This document shows, piece after piece, positions 26,288-39,130 of a stretch of DNA of 64,000 bases. The translations under genes were made by a program, and so were the position numbers. Below the pieces are notes generated by a model. That model was not told the origin of the DNA. It worked only from the letters and a program-made list of their open reading frames with translations, and did no database searches. Position 1 is the first letter of the stretch. Each line of letters opens with the position of its first letter. The DNA comes from Parasponia andersonii. Its lineage: Eukaryota; Streptophyta; Magnoliopsida; Rosales; Cannabaceae. The stretch lies in contig JXTB01000583.1 in the NCBI GenBank assembly GCA_002914805.1, forward strand, positions 1 to 64,000. Direction: 5' to 3'.

Positions 26288-27783
26288 ATCGCCGCTCTCC
26301 CCTGCTCTCTCTCTCTCTTCACTCTTGGCCGAAGCACCAGGGGAGGATGCGCCGTCGCCCAGGCCACCGTCTGGCCCGCCAACCACCCGTTGCNNNNNNN
26401 NNNNNNNNNNNNNNNNNNNNNNNNNNNNNNNNNNNNNNNNNNNNNNNNNNNNNNNNNNNNNNNNNNNNNNNNNNNNNNNNNNNNNNNNNNNNNNNNNNNN
26501 NNNNNNNNNNNNNNNNNNNNNNNNNNNNNNNNNNNNNNNNNNNNNNNNNNNNNNNNNNNNNNNNNNNNNNNNNNNNNNNNNNNNNNNNNNNNGAATTGGT
26601 CCCGATCCTCCGGACGATCGTCAACGACACCTTGAGGATTCAATAGCGTGGTATCACTATTCTTGTAAGGTAGGAATTTTGTGACTTTCGTTTTCCACTA
26701 TTTTCGAATAAAACTTATTTTCTGCAACATATGAGAACAAATATGGTTTATTTGAATTTCTTGAACATATGTCTAACCTAATATACTTATTTTATTGAAA
26801 TATTAGATCACAATACTTTCACACTTCAGTTCTTTGTTACATGTATTATAAGATCATACATGAGCACCGTGTTAGCATCGTGGGTTTACAGTGTGGTACT
26901 ACGTGTCCCACTATTAGTATAGAGTCTGTAAACCCGCACAGGGTTTTGTTACTTCTGATTACTCCCTATTTGGCAGGAGTAGACAATTTAGTTGCCCCTC
27001 CAAGTTTGGTAGGCGACACATGGGTGTCCTCTCCAAGTATAGGCTTAGGTGTCAGGTAGGCTGTTAGGTACAGTAAGTACCATCATCCTGGGTTTCCACA
27101 GATGAGAGGATGTGAGCTCATGGGTATGGGTTGATTTGTGTCATGTGCATCTAAATTGAATGGTTTTGATTATACTGATTTATTTATACATATACGTGAC
27201 GATTTTTGGTTTTGGATTATCATATATATATGTATTGGATTTAAAATAACCATGCAAGAGCTTTCCATCACTAAAATATTTTTGATCGTGGTAACTATTT
27301 TTCCTGCTGGGTATTTTATGCTTACTCCTTTCTTCCCTTCCTCAGGTGGTGTCCAGAGCGATTTTGGAGATCAAAAGGAGTAAGAGGCCATCGGGATTGT
27401 AGTTCGTTATCTAAATAATGCTTGAAGCGTATTGTTGTGGTGTTTGGATTGTTTAAGTTTTGTTTTAGCATTGAAGTAAGATTACTACTTTTCATTTTTG
27501 TCTGTGAACTCGTGTATACCATTTTGATATCTGTTCTGACGTGGATGATGATGATGCTTGAACGTATATTTGATTTACGTTCTTTTCGGTATTTATTTGA
27601 TCTATGTTTAATGGTATATATGAACTGTGAGAAAGGTTCACGGGATGGAATTCCAAATCTTTTATCTAAAATGGATTATTTTATAAAACTAAAACTTTGT
27701 AGACGTTTTTTAAATAAATCAAAGAATTTCTCATCATTGCGAAATTCCCCTTCTGCCATTAACCCAGATTTTGGGTTGTGACA
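26023..27783 (+). mobile_element. LTR copy 2 of the same Gypsy-type family, contains an assembly gap
   Basis: It begins TGTAAAAATCAGG and ends TTGGGTTGTGACA. It matches copy 1 in inverted orientation across nearly its whole length: the leader, the CT-rich run (26255-26284), the conserved block at 26850-27110 and the 3' end. No internal region is visible, so it is probably a solo LTR, although no matching 5-bp flanks were found. The GC-rich part after the CT run is lost in a 199-base run of N. Confidence 0.75.
26394..26592. other. Assembly gap (199 N)
   Basis: A run of undetermined bases inside LTR copy 2. Apparent open reading frames crossing it are artefacts. Confidence 0.99.
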
Positions 27784-28023
27784 AACGTGCCTTGGGAATG
27801 CCCCCTGCCCTGTCCCCATCTCCAGATTTCATCCCTGACCCTAGGGAATCCCCGTCTGGGGCAAGGAATCTCTGATAGGGTCAAGGTAGGATAAGGAATC
27901 CCTGCCTAATAAAAATAATAAATAAAAAAACTTTAGTCACATCTCACTCCTAAAGATGAAATTTCATTTTATCTCTTCATTCAACATCATAGAGTAATTT
28001 CAAAAAAAAAAAAAATCTTAGAG

Positions 28024-28058
<35 letters not shown>

Positions 28059-28213
28059 TAGAGATAAAAATTCTACTCTAATCTTATTTGAATAAAAACC
28101 ATACAAAACTCTAAGAACAAAAACAAAAGTCTAAAAACTAGAAAAACACCATGTTCCATAACTGGTCTCATTAGGGACGAAGCGGGTCCCTGTAAGGCAT
28201 ATTGACAACTTTA

Positions 28214-30767
28214 ATTGAATATTAAGTCGGAAATTTGACTTTCATGGTGTATAAGTTATTTTTCTTTCTTTGTAAGAAGTAGATATTTTTCTTTCTTTGT
28301 AAGAAGTAGATGTCATCGACAGGTCCATTTTTTGAAAAATAATCGCATAATGCATAGGCCAAAATCCTTCTAACAATAATACGATTTATAGTTGGATAGT
28401 TATTGTTTTAATTGCCTAATTAAGATATTCCATTGGATGGAAAAACAATAATATGTGGGAAAGATATAGATATTAAAGAGTTATTTAAAGATGAAATAAT
28501 TAGAGCAACATTTGTATTTTTGGGGTTGGTCAAATCAAAGATCACAAAGTCATCATATGAAAGATTTGGAAGGTTTTTGTGACGTGAGAATCTAAAACTA
28601 GTCTTTTATATTTTCAGGCAATGTGCTAGCGCAAATTATGCCTATATAGAGGCTTTCTCGGCAGACGGTTTTTTCTTTTTCTTTTTTCCATTTTACAATT
28701 TCCCGATTTCTGATCATCCGTTCATGTTTCCATGTGACACTTATTCCAATATGAAGAATAAAAAGAGACTTCCACATCCGCAAAGAAAATGAATATGCGC
28801 TTATCTCTCTCTCTCTCTCTTTGTGTCCAGAAAATACGTATATATATATGTTTATATATATACACAATACAAAACATTCGAAAGTCTTAAGAACCATATA
28901 TATAAGGGAGAGAAAATGGCTCGGCCAATGTTTATATAAAAGGGGATAACGATTGCTATCAAAGATTCACGAACTAAGAAGACCTGAAAGGCAATCTTAT
29001 GGGACCCTCTTTTAGACATTTATTTAAGCTCAGATTTATATATATATTTTTGCCTTATTTTTATTTGGTAAGTATACGTTAATCTAGCTTATTAAAGAAG
29101 ACTGACTATATAATTAGACTGTAGATCCCACACACATGCCTAGTTATGTTCTCTTTTATTACGAATTTTGTTTGTTTCAATGAAATTATTAATTTTATTG
29201 GTCATTGTGTAGCAAGTCATGATTTACTCAATAATATAAGTTTCATGTTTTAACTAGATAAAAAAAAAGGGAAAAAAAAAAAGAAGAAGACTATGACTAT
29301 AAAGTTGGACCATAGTTAACCAATAAAATACTATATATATATGCATATATTTATTGAGGCCGGGTTTATACTTTATACGTTATTCGAGATTGCTTATAAA
29401 TGATTCATGATCAAAAAGGTAGTTAACCTACATATGTAGTTTGTGTTTTGCTTTGTTTTGTTTTTCCCCCGAAAGATAGTCAACGGCCAGGCCTGCATAT
29501 GTATTAACCTCATATTGCTTATCTTACTTATTAGATTTACGGTAATTAGCTAAGATTTTTTCCCCCCACAAGCTATATATATGTTGTCTTTAAGTTGCGA
29601 AGTCAACTCAAGCACAGAATTATATTTATAACTCTACTTTTTTTTTTGGGGACCAAGTGTAACTCTACTTTTATATATGCAAGAATTAAAGCATTATTAG
29701 ATTTCTTATTGAAAATTAATCAAGTCAATTGGCTACTTATATTATTACATCGTTTTTATGACCTGATAATTGGACAAATAATTAAGGACTCTCCGCATGG
29801 TCAACGGGTCACGAAACTGTGGCCACACACTAGTCCATTTTTCTTATTTTCCCCAATTAATGTAGCGCATTACCAGTAGATGACAATCTTGTGATGGTAA
29901 CACCACTAAACAAAAAGAAAAGGGTCATATATCAAGCTTCAAAGTATACATGATATACTATTTCTTTCTTTCTTTTTCTTTTTTTGAATAAAGGATATAT
30001 ATATATATATATTTATATACTATTTCTAAACTATATGATCTTCATTATTTAATATTTAATAGGAAGGAAAATTTTTGGGGTCATTATAAACTAGCCTATA
30101 CTCTTTACTAAATTCGTCTTACACTCATTTCGTGGATTCAATAATATTGAGTTCTAACGTTTAAATACTCACCTTTATCAATAAAGGTTTCTAAGAATAA
30201 CAGAATTCACTAAATTATTGTCTTCTTCTTCGTCCTTAATGGTACACATATGAGCACCACTTTGGTAGTTTTTCTTTTTAATCTATTTATAAGTACAATT
30301 TTTTACAAATTAAAATTTGTCATGTATTTAAATTATTATAATTATTAAATAATAATCCAACGACTTAAAAAAATATACCTATAAATAAAAAAAAATATTA
30401 TTAAATTAGAAACTTATAATATATATATACATTATAATATATATATATATATATATACTAGTTCTCAAAAGAGCGCTTGATCATTTGTTTCCTTTACTAT
30501 ATTCTACCATATAATTATTAGCATAGCATTATGATTAACCCAAAAAAAAAGCATACAAGTAATAACTTTCTTAATTTGCTTATATATATCTATACATATA
30601 TTTGAATATCATCATGTTTCAAAACTGTGCGTTAGTAATTAAGCGATAAAAATTGTGCAGATTTTATGCAATATATTGTAGCAAACTCGAGGATAGGTCA
30701 TATTATTAGCAATAAGATGGTGAACCGGTAATAAGGCACAATATTCCTCATGCTTATATTACATATA
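28214..30767. other. AT-rich intergenic spacer
   Basis: Holds a 27-bp tandem duplication (ttttctttctttgtaagaag unit, about 28258-28311), a CT run (28804-28821), several TA runs (for example 29999-30011 and 30439-30457) and no recognisable gene. Small open reading frames here are AT-rich and resemble nothing known. Confidence 0.6.
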
Positions 30768-33700
30768 CACCACGAGAAAAAGAGCCTACCAAGGGGACAT
30801 TTGTTGTCCCAATAGACTCCGATGTCGCTTTGATAGCCAATTGGGAAGACAAAATATATCACTCCAATAGATCGGACATATGTTGCTCTAATAGATATTT
30901 TTTAGATAATAATTTTTTTAAACAAAATAATAAAATTTTTGCCTATTGAAAATTTTCTGATTCAAATGGAAATTCATTTTTGTACTCTTATGTCCATTAT
31001 AATGATAAACTATATAAATCTCTTAGGTTCTACGTAATTCAGTATCTTATATTTTAATTAGCATGAGTTGACTTTATTTGTATGTATGGGATCGTGATAT
31101 TAATCCCTTGATTTTGGTATACTTTTAATTACTTAGTTCAAATAATTGGTGATAGCACTTGTATTAAAATGATTAAATTGATGATACTTTTTGCATAGCA
31201 CATTGTTTATAAATTGATAAATTGGTATGATACATTGAGTTTGGTTCAATATAGTATTGTACTAAATTCACCAAGATTGGCTTAACATTATTTGTAAATT
31301 GACAGAGTAAATAATTTAATTTTATTTGAGATTCTTTGGTTATTTAGTCTTGTTTAAATTAATGAATTATTATTACATTTCCTTGTAAGTTGTTTACTTA
31401 CAATAAATTGTTTTGCCTACTTGATAGCTACATGCCTAGTTTATTTATCTTTTTAAAACAAAACTTTTAAAATTGAAAAAAAATATAGATTTGTGCATCA
31501 AGATGTAGTTTTCATTCAGTTTTACATTTTCGTTCTAAATATATCAGCCGTGTAAACTATAGATAAGAAATTATTTGGTCATTGGTAATTTATTCAAACT
31601 TAAAACTTTCTTGTATGGTATAAATAATCTTTAAAATCTCCAAATTGATTTTAAAGATTTGAAACAAAATAGGTTGTTATGTCTAAATAATTATATTTCT
31701 TTATTTTCGAGAGAGTTATGAATATTTCGAATTTAAATAATGGTTAGGTAAAAATAATTTATTTTTTCAATGGATGCATAGTTTCAAAAACTTATGGAAT
31801 TGATAAATGAAAAAAAAATCTGAAAGTGCACTATTGTAAAATTTGATTCTTGGTGTTTGCAGAATCTAATTGTGATACTAAATTAATCCTAACCTACGTT
31901 TCATAGTACTAGTTGGAGAATTTTTTAGACCAAGTAAATTTTTGTAAACTTAAAGTTTCAAATATCTTTCTAGATTCAAATATGGTAGATATTCTCAGTG
32001 CTTAATTTATAATCTGAAATGTACTTTTACATATTAATTTGTATGATTAATTTGGTAATAAATAAAGAACGTTTATGAAAATTTATACGATAACTGGAGA
32101 AACAAGTTTGATTTCTTAGAAAACTTTTGGTATGAATCATTGCGGTATAAAAAAAATAAAAAAATAAATTTGTGGGTGTTGAGATACTATATATTGCATT
32201 TAATATCTTGATTGCATGAATTTTGCTAAGTAAAACTTGGTAGTAAAATTCAATTTGGAATCTTCTGTGAATGAAAGGAATATTGGAATTTAAATTCTAA
32301 TTTGCAGGTCTTGTGAAACCTTGATGTTATGACTTTATGTGCCTTGTTGATTGGGTATACATGTGTTTCCAAGCTTTCCTTGGGTATGTGACTTTAGTAA
32401 TGTATACATTATACGAGTGATCTCTGGAGTATAAATCCTTGCTAAGTAATAGATGATTATTTATTGGTTAAGTTAAGAAGGGTTGACTTTACCCGATTGG
32501 TTTCAATTGGATAATTGAGTAATTATGTGAATGATTAAAATTGGCATCCTAAGTGTTGAGGACTCTTAGTATTGGAAATTTGGGTTGACGTTTCATTTGA
32601 GTTTTAGATAGAAATAAATTAGTTTTAAATACCTAAGATTTGAAGGGACTTAGGTGGTACATAATAATGCATATAATTTTCATTAGAACTATTAAATTCA
32701 TAAAATTGGATTTTCAAGTGAATGCAAACTATGAATCAGTATGCCTGATTTGGTGTTTAATAGAAATTGAGTTTTTAAGTGACAAGTGGAGTAAGGTTAA
32801 AAAAAAAAAGTTCAACTATAACACACTATACTATTTTTTCAAAATTCTTTATAAAATCTCTATCATAACAAGTATTTTTCAAAATGTTTTAATAAAATTT
32901 TTTGAGTGTGGTGACTTTAAATTTATAAAACGCAAAGATAGTCTTACTAAAGCATGCCTTATTTAGAATTTTTTATAAATAAAGAATTGTGAAAATATAT
33001 TTGCATATGTAAAGTGCCAGATAAAAAAAAATGCACTTCTTGAAGAGAAATGTTTGAAAAAGTTTGGGAAAGTTTTGGAATTTTAAGAAAAACTTCAATC
33101 ACGTTTAACTTTGTTTAAAAGAATTATTGGATACTCTTGTGATTGAGTTGTTAGTATTAATGTCAATTTGTAACTCATTACTTAAATTGAGTTGGACTCA
33201 AGTATCACTTTGGTAACAAAATTGATGATATATAATATCAAATCACTCGTGAGTCTGTATAAAGAGTTGCTAAACTCTTGCTATTATATTTTCAAAAAGA
33301 ATACTTGAAGTTCAGATTTAGTTTACCTATGGCCAAAGTAAGACCATATTGTGAACTAGTATAGATTCTTGTATGCCCTTTGTTTTGTGATGCATGTTTT
33401 TAAAAATATCTTCAAATTGTTTTTGATTTAAAAATGAAATAAAGTTAGATAGGAAATAAGCATTACTACAGAAATAGACTAATCTATTGAAACCTTATTT
33501 TTGGGGTATTATGATATTTTTAATTATGTATATTGGATATCGATTTATTTTTATACGACCTCCCATTGTATCAAAGACTTATAAATTCTTTGGAAATGGT
33601 TGATGTTTTGGGATTATAGTTATAATTCTGTATTTTGTAGAGGACTTATAAAGACTTGGAAAATTCTTTGAGTTATATATATATTATATGGATATTTGCA

Positions 33701-34450
33701 TTTTATATGATGGGATTATTACTTCTGCCATGAACTCCTTTGTCAGAGATCTCCAATCTGTCGCGATTCTAGTCTTGTCCTTAATTAGAGATATTTGATA
33801 TACTCGATTGCTTCTCACTCGTCTTGAGAAATTGTAAGTAACTTATGTCGTTTTATCCTTATTATGGTTTATAATCTTTGATTTTATTTATCTTGTGTGG
33901 TATAATATAAGGATATTGATTTCTATTTGGGGATCCTTTTAGAGTCTTTGAATTCAGTTGTTTGTTTAGGACCAAATTCTAGATATAGATAAATAGGATT
34001 ATCCCGGTGTAATATTGATTTGATATGATCAGGGAGATGGTATCGTATGTATTCAATATTTGGTCTGCTACGCTAGTTTGGTGTCTAATAATCAATACCC
34101 AGGTTATAAGAGTCTTGCATTATTGACTTTCAATCTTGATTATCATTACCACTTCTATTTTGTGTACCGACTTAAGGACATCATTCTCATGTATTGATAT
34201 TCTTGTAACTATTGGTGGGTCAACTTTATATGCCTCATGTCTTGAGTGACATCGAGATGTTGACAAGATTCTAACATCGAATGGAAGGCGTACGTTTTAC
34301 GCTCTTTTATATTTAGTAACTGAATCGATCCTCGTACACACTTCTTTGATGGTCCATTATCCTTATAATTGTTACTCCTTATTATCTTTCTCTTATATTC
34401 TTTGTATTGTATTCGAATTTTAGGACGAAATTCTTTTAAAGAGAGCAGGA

Positions 34451-37190
34451 TGTAAAAACCAGATTTTAATAAGGGCAAAAGGACATTTTTTAACACAATC
34501 GTAATATAGTAATTTCAATTTTTTAGAATATTTAATTAAAATATCTGGAATTTTATATTTGGGCTATAGTATCTTGAAATTGCATTCAAGGGTTCTATTT
34601 TCTTCCTCTTCTTCTATGAAGTCCTTTAGCCTCTTTCTCCCTCTATCTCGACACCCTTCATTGTGCACTGCCTAGGAGCATCCGCCGGCATTGAAGCAGG
34701 ACTCGATCTCCGACCAGCAAGCTCCCGACGTCTGGACGATGCCACGCCGTCCATCTCCGGTGGCTGTCGCACGACGTTGGTGCGAGAGAAAGCTCGTGAA
34801 CCCGCGGTTTCTCACGGACAAGATCGGCGTTCCTCCTGCCGTGTGCTACCGTGCACCGCCATAAACCACCTAGATTTTCTCCTGGCCTTAAACCCGAGAG
34901 ATGCCAGCCGTGGGTTGCTAGAAAAATAGCTCCGGTGAGTGTTAACCATCATTAACCGTTTTTGTAACCAAAATATGATATTTTCATAATTATTTTCCAT
35001 AAAGTTTAAGTGTTGATTAGAAACTTTTGTGAGATGATTTCATGATTTGAAAATAAAAGATAGCTGATTATGTTGTATGAATTTGGTGTTTTATTTGTGA
35101 GAAAATTTGGATTTGAAAGTTGGTATTTTTAACAATTATTTCCAAAAAAGGGTATTTTCGTAAACTTATGAGATTTGGGCCGAAAGTTTGTTAAACTTGA
35201 GAATGGGCCTTGGGCTGTGAATAGGAAGGTGATAACTACCTATATGCTCCTTAGGAAGTGGTATATTTATAAATAACCCCAAAAATGGTATTTTTTTTAA
35301 TTAATTTGAAAAGTGATAATTATGTAATTATTTTGGTTAGGTAATTAATTTGTCCGAGGTAAATATATGAGGTAAAATATGATTAAAAATCATGAATAAA
35401 CATGATTGGTAAAAGTAAAAAGGATATTCGGAAGAGTGGTAATTTTCAAAAGAGAAAAATATGGTATTTTTCTAAATATTTTTTAAAAGTGGTATTTATG
35501 TAATTCTCGGATTTTTGAGCATAAATAAAGCTACGTTCCTTGAAACTGACTTCTAACTTTGAATTTGGACTCAGTAAGGTTGAGACATGAATTTTGGTGT
35601 AAAATACTACTATGTTTCGTTGTGTAATGAAAATTGGAATTTCGTGGCATAAATTGCACCGTTTTGCATGCCACAGGGCGGTCCCGCACCAAAACCCGTT
35701 TTTGACAAGGTATATATCTAATTTAGTGTTTCTGGGTGCTCTAAATCCAGTGGTGACCTCTGTTTCTCCATTTGAGGCTTCAGTGGAAACGTCATTTTTT
35801 CAAGTAGACTTACCAGTATCCCTAAACTGTCGTTCGAACACGCGGATGACCAATAGGAGTATTTTCGAGCGTTGTTAGTTTGGTATTGCTACCATATCAA
35901 GGTAGGGGTTCAATTACATGGTTTTATACATGATTTAATGTAAAATTTTCATTATGACTATTTTATGAAAGATCATGAATTAAATAATATTTTAATGAAC
36001 TATTGGAAAATCTTGAATTATTCTAGAATTCGGCTGTGTGACTTTTATACATATTTATAAAATCGTGATCTTGGGTGATTTAGCAGATTTCCTACCCAAG
36101 GTACAGTAAATTTTAGAATAATATTAAATGGAGTTTTAAAGCGTTGTTTGATTATGCTCTGCATGGTTATTATATATATCTCGTTACATGTTGTACATAC
36201 CATAGGATCACACATCATCTTAGGCATCGCAATGTTGTAGTAGGCGGATTAGTATACCCGCCTTCGGTGAGAGCCCATAAATCTGCGTGAGGTTTTTCTG
36301 ATTACTCATATTCGGAAAGTATAGGCTTTCAATTGCCCCTCTGGTTCGGTAGGGTTAGACACATGGTGTCCCTCCAGTTTTCTGGGATATGTATTAGGCA
36401 GAGAATATTTAGTACACGTAGTACGAGTTACTTTGGTTCGTGATAAGAGGATGTGAGCTTATAGGATAGGACGATCTATGATATGTACAATTATGTGGAT
36501 TTGGTTTTGGTTTTAAATATGAGATTATTCTGGATACCAATTGTTTTATAAACTTGGTTTATAAGTGGATTTTGAAAAAGTATTGACCGTGCAGGTTTAG
36601 TAAAATTTTATCTATTCAAAAAGGTAATTGAATTTTTACTAAGCATGTGAATGCTCACCCCTTACTTCTCTCACATTCAGGTATTTGACTATTTGAAGTA
36701 GTCATCTTGATGAATAGACAAGTTGTGTAGCTTATGTATATCGTTTTGCTCTTAATCCCTGGTGGGTGTATAAACTCTGTTAACTTTCATTCCTTGTTCA
36801 ATTATTTAGCCAATAGTAGAGAACTTACGAAGTATATGTATGATGATGTTTTTGATGTTAAATTGAGAACTTGAGACTGTAAGTTATTTTATGTAACCTA
36901 TTTTAGAACTTGAACTAAAGATTTTAGTTGAATTTAATTTACCAAAGTTTATGATTTTTTAACATGATTCTAAATGAGATAGCTAGAAATATTCCTAAAC
37001 TTTGAATAGTATTTTTATTAAGCAATTAAAACTAATAAGAGTTTTAATGATTATGGAATTTATAGTGATTTGAGGATCAAAATAAAATTATCCAATATTT
37101 GATTCCTTCTAAACTTTGTAAAATTAATATATTTTTACAATTTTACATAAAATTGCTAAAAGTCATGCCTTTGAATTTTCGATCGTGACA
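34451..37190 (+). mobile_element. LTR copy 3 (related Gypsy-type family), nested in the CACTA element
   Basis: It begins TGTAAAAACCAG and ends GATCGTGACA, 2.74 kb long, with a GC-rich segment at about 34650-34930 and a diverged version of the conserved block (36230-36480, 'GATTACTCATATTCGG', 'AGGATGTGAGCTTAT') seen in copies 1 and 2. Immediately upstream, 34415-34450 reads like the last bases of a Gypsy internal region followed by a purine-rich tract (aaagagagcagga), so this is probably a 3' LTR with a stub of internal sequence rather than a clean solo LTR. No matching 5-bp flanks were seen. It is the most diverged of the three copies. Confidence 0.7.
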
Positions 37191-37390
37191 AGAAAGAGAT
37201 AAAAAGATTTAGAAAGGGGGGAGGGAAATAAAGAGATTTGAAGAGGATATATGTAGGAAAAGAGAGAGAAAGAGAGAAAGAGAAGACAAGGATTCGGAAA
37301 AAAGAAGAAGGGAGAAAGAGTAAGAAGAAGAGAAACTTAGGGAAAATGAAAAGTAGGAAAAAAAAGATGTCATAACCAACCTATAAGTTT

Positions 37391-38040
37391 CTAGAACTAT
37401 TGGGGGCGACATTGTCGCCTCAATATGTAATGGTGTCATCCCAATAAATGAGATGATAATTTTTTGAGTTGGATAAAAAATGTTACATAAAATTTCAAAA
37501 TTTTGCATAATATCTATTAGAGCAACATTTATATCTATTGCGACATATATATGCTGTAATAGATATGAAACTAATATTTTAATTTCTCTGAAAATTTGGG
37601 TGGTATAAACAATACCGTGCAAATTTTCATGTGGTACATATTGGGGTGACAATAAAGATAAATTTTAATTTTTCTAAAAATTTGGGCGGTGCAAATAATA
37701 TCGCAAAAATTTTAAGTTTCGTGAGTCACCTGTTGGGACGACATATGTACCTATTGAGATATCAAATGTCACCCCAATAAATATATGATCAAAATTTTAA
37801 TTTTTCGGACATTTGTGTGATAAATTGTGCCAAAAATTTCTGCAACTAAAAAAATATGTCATCTTAATAAATTGTTATTGAGACGATAATTGTCACCCCG
37901 ACAGAGATTTTGATGACTTTTGATTTGACTAGACCTCTATTAACACGACTATGAAAATGTTGTCTCAATAAAAATATTGTCTCAATAGACTTCTATTGGG
38001 ACAACATACACGTCGCCCCAACAGATGTGGCCCCAATAAC
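37391..38040. repeat. Subterminal repeat region of the CACTA element
   Basis: Repeated variants of 'attgggacgaca' and 'tgtcnccccaata' in both orientations, ending at the right terminal inverted repeat. Such arrays are where CACTA transposases bind in characterised elements. The arrangement is seen directly; the binding role is inferred from the family. Confidence 0.65.
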
Positions 38041-38056
38041 TACATTTCTTGTAGCG

Positions 38057-38820
38057 ATATCTAGTTTACTTCGCAACAACTGTCTTGAATACACGACTTT
38101 GAGCATTTTCGGAATCCAAATAAAGAACAGGTATTCACATTAACTTAAGCCAGAGGTTTAATTCGTTCCCAAAATTTAAGATATGTACGTTTATTTATTT
38201 CAAAATGCAGTACTCTTTGGAAATCTCTTACTTTTTAAGATAGCAATATCTTGGCATCTTTATTTGCAAAGGAATGATTGTACCTTGCCACTGTTATATT
38301 TTCAATAAAGATATAAATAGATAAGATACCTGATGATCATGGTGACATATGATCCTAATATAACTCAATAACAAGAATGATATCGGTATCTTCAAAGAAG
38401 AATATTCTCCTGCATGCCTTCGATATTATTGCACACAGATTAATTACAAAATTAATTTCTCGTGTTGATATATAGACTTGAAGTTTGTAATAAGACGTTG
38501 TATCTTAATAGCCAAGAAAAATATGGCAACGTGGTTTCAATTTGGACACCTTTTTAAGCTCATGCATTTAGAGTAGATTTTGATGGATAAGAAGCTATAT
38601 ATATATATAGGGAAATGATAATGGATCACGTGTCCCTATTAGATATCATGCATGAAACCTCTTGATGATAAAAAGAGAAAGATATGTTTGTACATTATAT
38701 TAACGAGGTCTTCCTCATATAATTAACACACCGAAAGGATGATTCTAGTACTAACTTCGAAGGCCTCATTAGAATATTCAATAACCTAAGAAATGAGTCC
38801 AATCCATGCTCTTAAATATA
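38057..38820. other. AT-rich spacer
   Basis: No gene, RNA or transposon recognised between the CACTA end and the 100-bp tandem duplication. Confidence 0.6.
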
Positions 38821-39020
38821 TACATATATGTAGCCTCAAAATAAATATATATATACATATATGTATATAAATGTATATTCATCGCCTGAAAAGAATAGAA
38901 TTCACAAAACCTAAGGGTTATACATATATGTAGCCTCAAAATATATATATATATACATATATGTATATAAATGTATATTCATCGCCTGAAAAGAATAGAA
39001 TTCACAAAACCTAAGGGTTC
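38821..39020. repeat. 100-bp tandem duplication, two nearly identical copies
   Basis: The segment 38821-38920 is repeated at 38921-39020 with one clear difference inside a TA-rich run and a few differences at the very end. Each copy contains 'tagcctcaaaata' and 'ttcatcgcctgaaaagaata'. Such high identity implies a recent event. Confidence 0.92.
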
Positions 39021-39130
39021 CCATATGCACTTGTGAGTACCTCTATTTTGTCAATGATTATTCACAAGTAAGTACTGTTTGTTTCCGATTTGCCAAAACC
39101 GAAATTAATGAGCTGCTGGACTTCACTCAA
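39021..39130 (+). mobile_element. Possible short fossil of a Copia-type integrase region
   Basis: About 35 codons, including 'YLYFVNDYSQV' and 'FAKTEINELLDF', are reminiscent of the catalytic core of Copia-type integrases. The fragment is tiny and broken, and flanking sequence gives no LTR. It could be chance. Confidence 0.28.

Larger units (their letters stand above)
25998..28213. mobile_element. Possible hAT-like element interrupted by a solo LTR
   Basis: Text before the LTR (TAGGGATGTAAGC, 25998-26010, then G-rich) and after it (C- and G-rich 'ccccgtctggggcaagg' near 27848, ending ...ATTGACAACTTTA at 28201-28213) resembles the ends of the G/C-box hAT-like repeats found widely in plants, whose ends read roughly TAGGG-TGTCAA. 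If so, the LTR at 26023 inserted near the left end of this older element. The terminal match is short and I found no 8-bp target duplication, so this is tentative. Confidence 0.3.
30768..38056. mobile_element. CACTA (En/Spm-type) DNA transposon derivative, non-coding, with a nested LTR
   Basis: The left end reads CACCACGAGAAA (30768-30779) and the right end, on the minus strand, reads CGCTACAAGAAA (38056-38045). Both are close to the CACTACAAGAAA terminal inverted repeat of plant CACTA elements. The element is flanked by ATA at 30765-30767 and 38057-38059, the 3-bp target duplication expected for the family. Subterminal repeats of the type TTGTCCCAATAGA or its complement, in varied forms, occur just inside the left end (30800-30900) and densely inside the right end (37390-38040). 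No transposase sequence is visible. About 2.74 kb of the 7.29 kb is a nested LTR, leaving about 4.5 kb of AT-rich element sequence. Confidence 0.8.

Noticed and set aside
26159-26684. Open frames with long X runs
   Set aside because: They cross the N gap inside LTR copy 2 and are artefacts.
28598-28897. Minus-strand 99-codon frame
   Set aside because: Contains translated CT and TA microsatellites and resembles nothing known.
34663-34929. 88-codon GC-rich frame
   Set aside because: It falls in the GC-rich leader part of LTR copy 3; the same position in the other LTRs is non-coding.
37209-37652. Minus-strand 147-codon frame rich in Ser, Leu and Phe
   Set aside because: Low-complexity CT-rich sequence running into the CACTA subterminal repeats.
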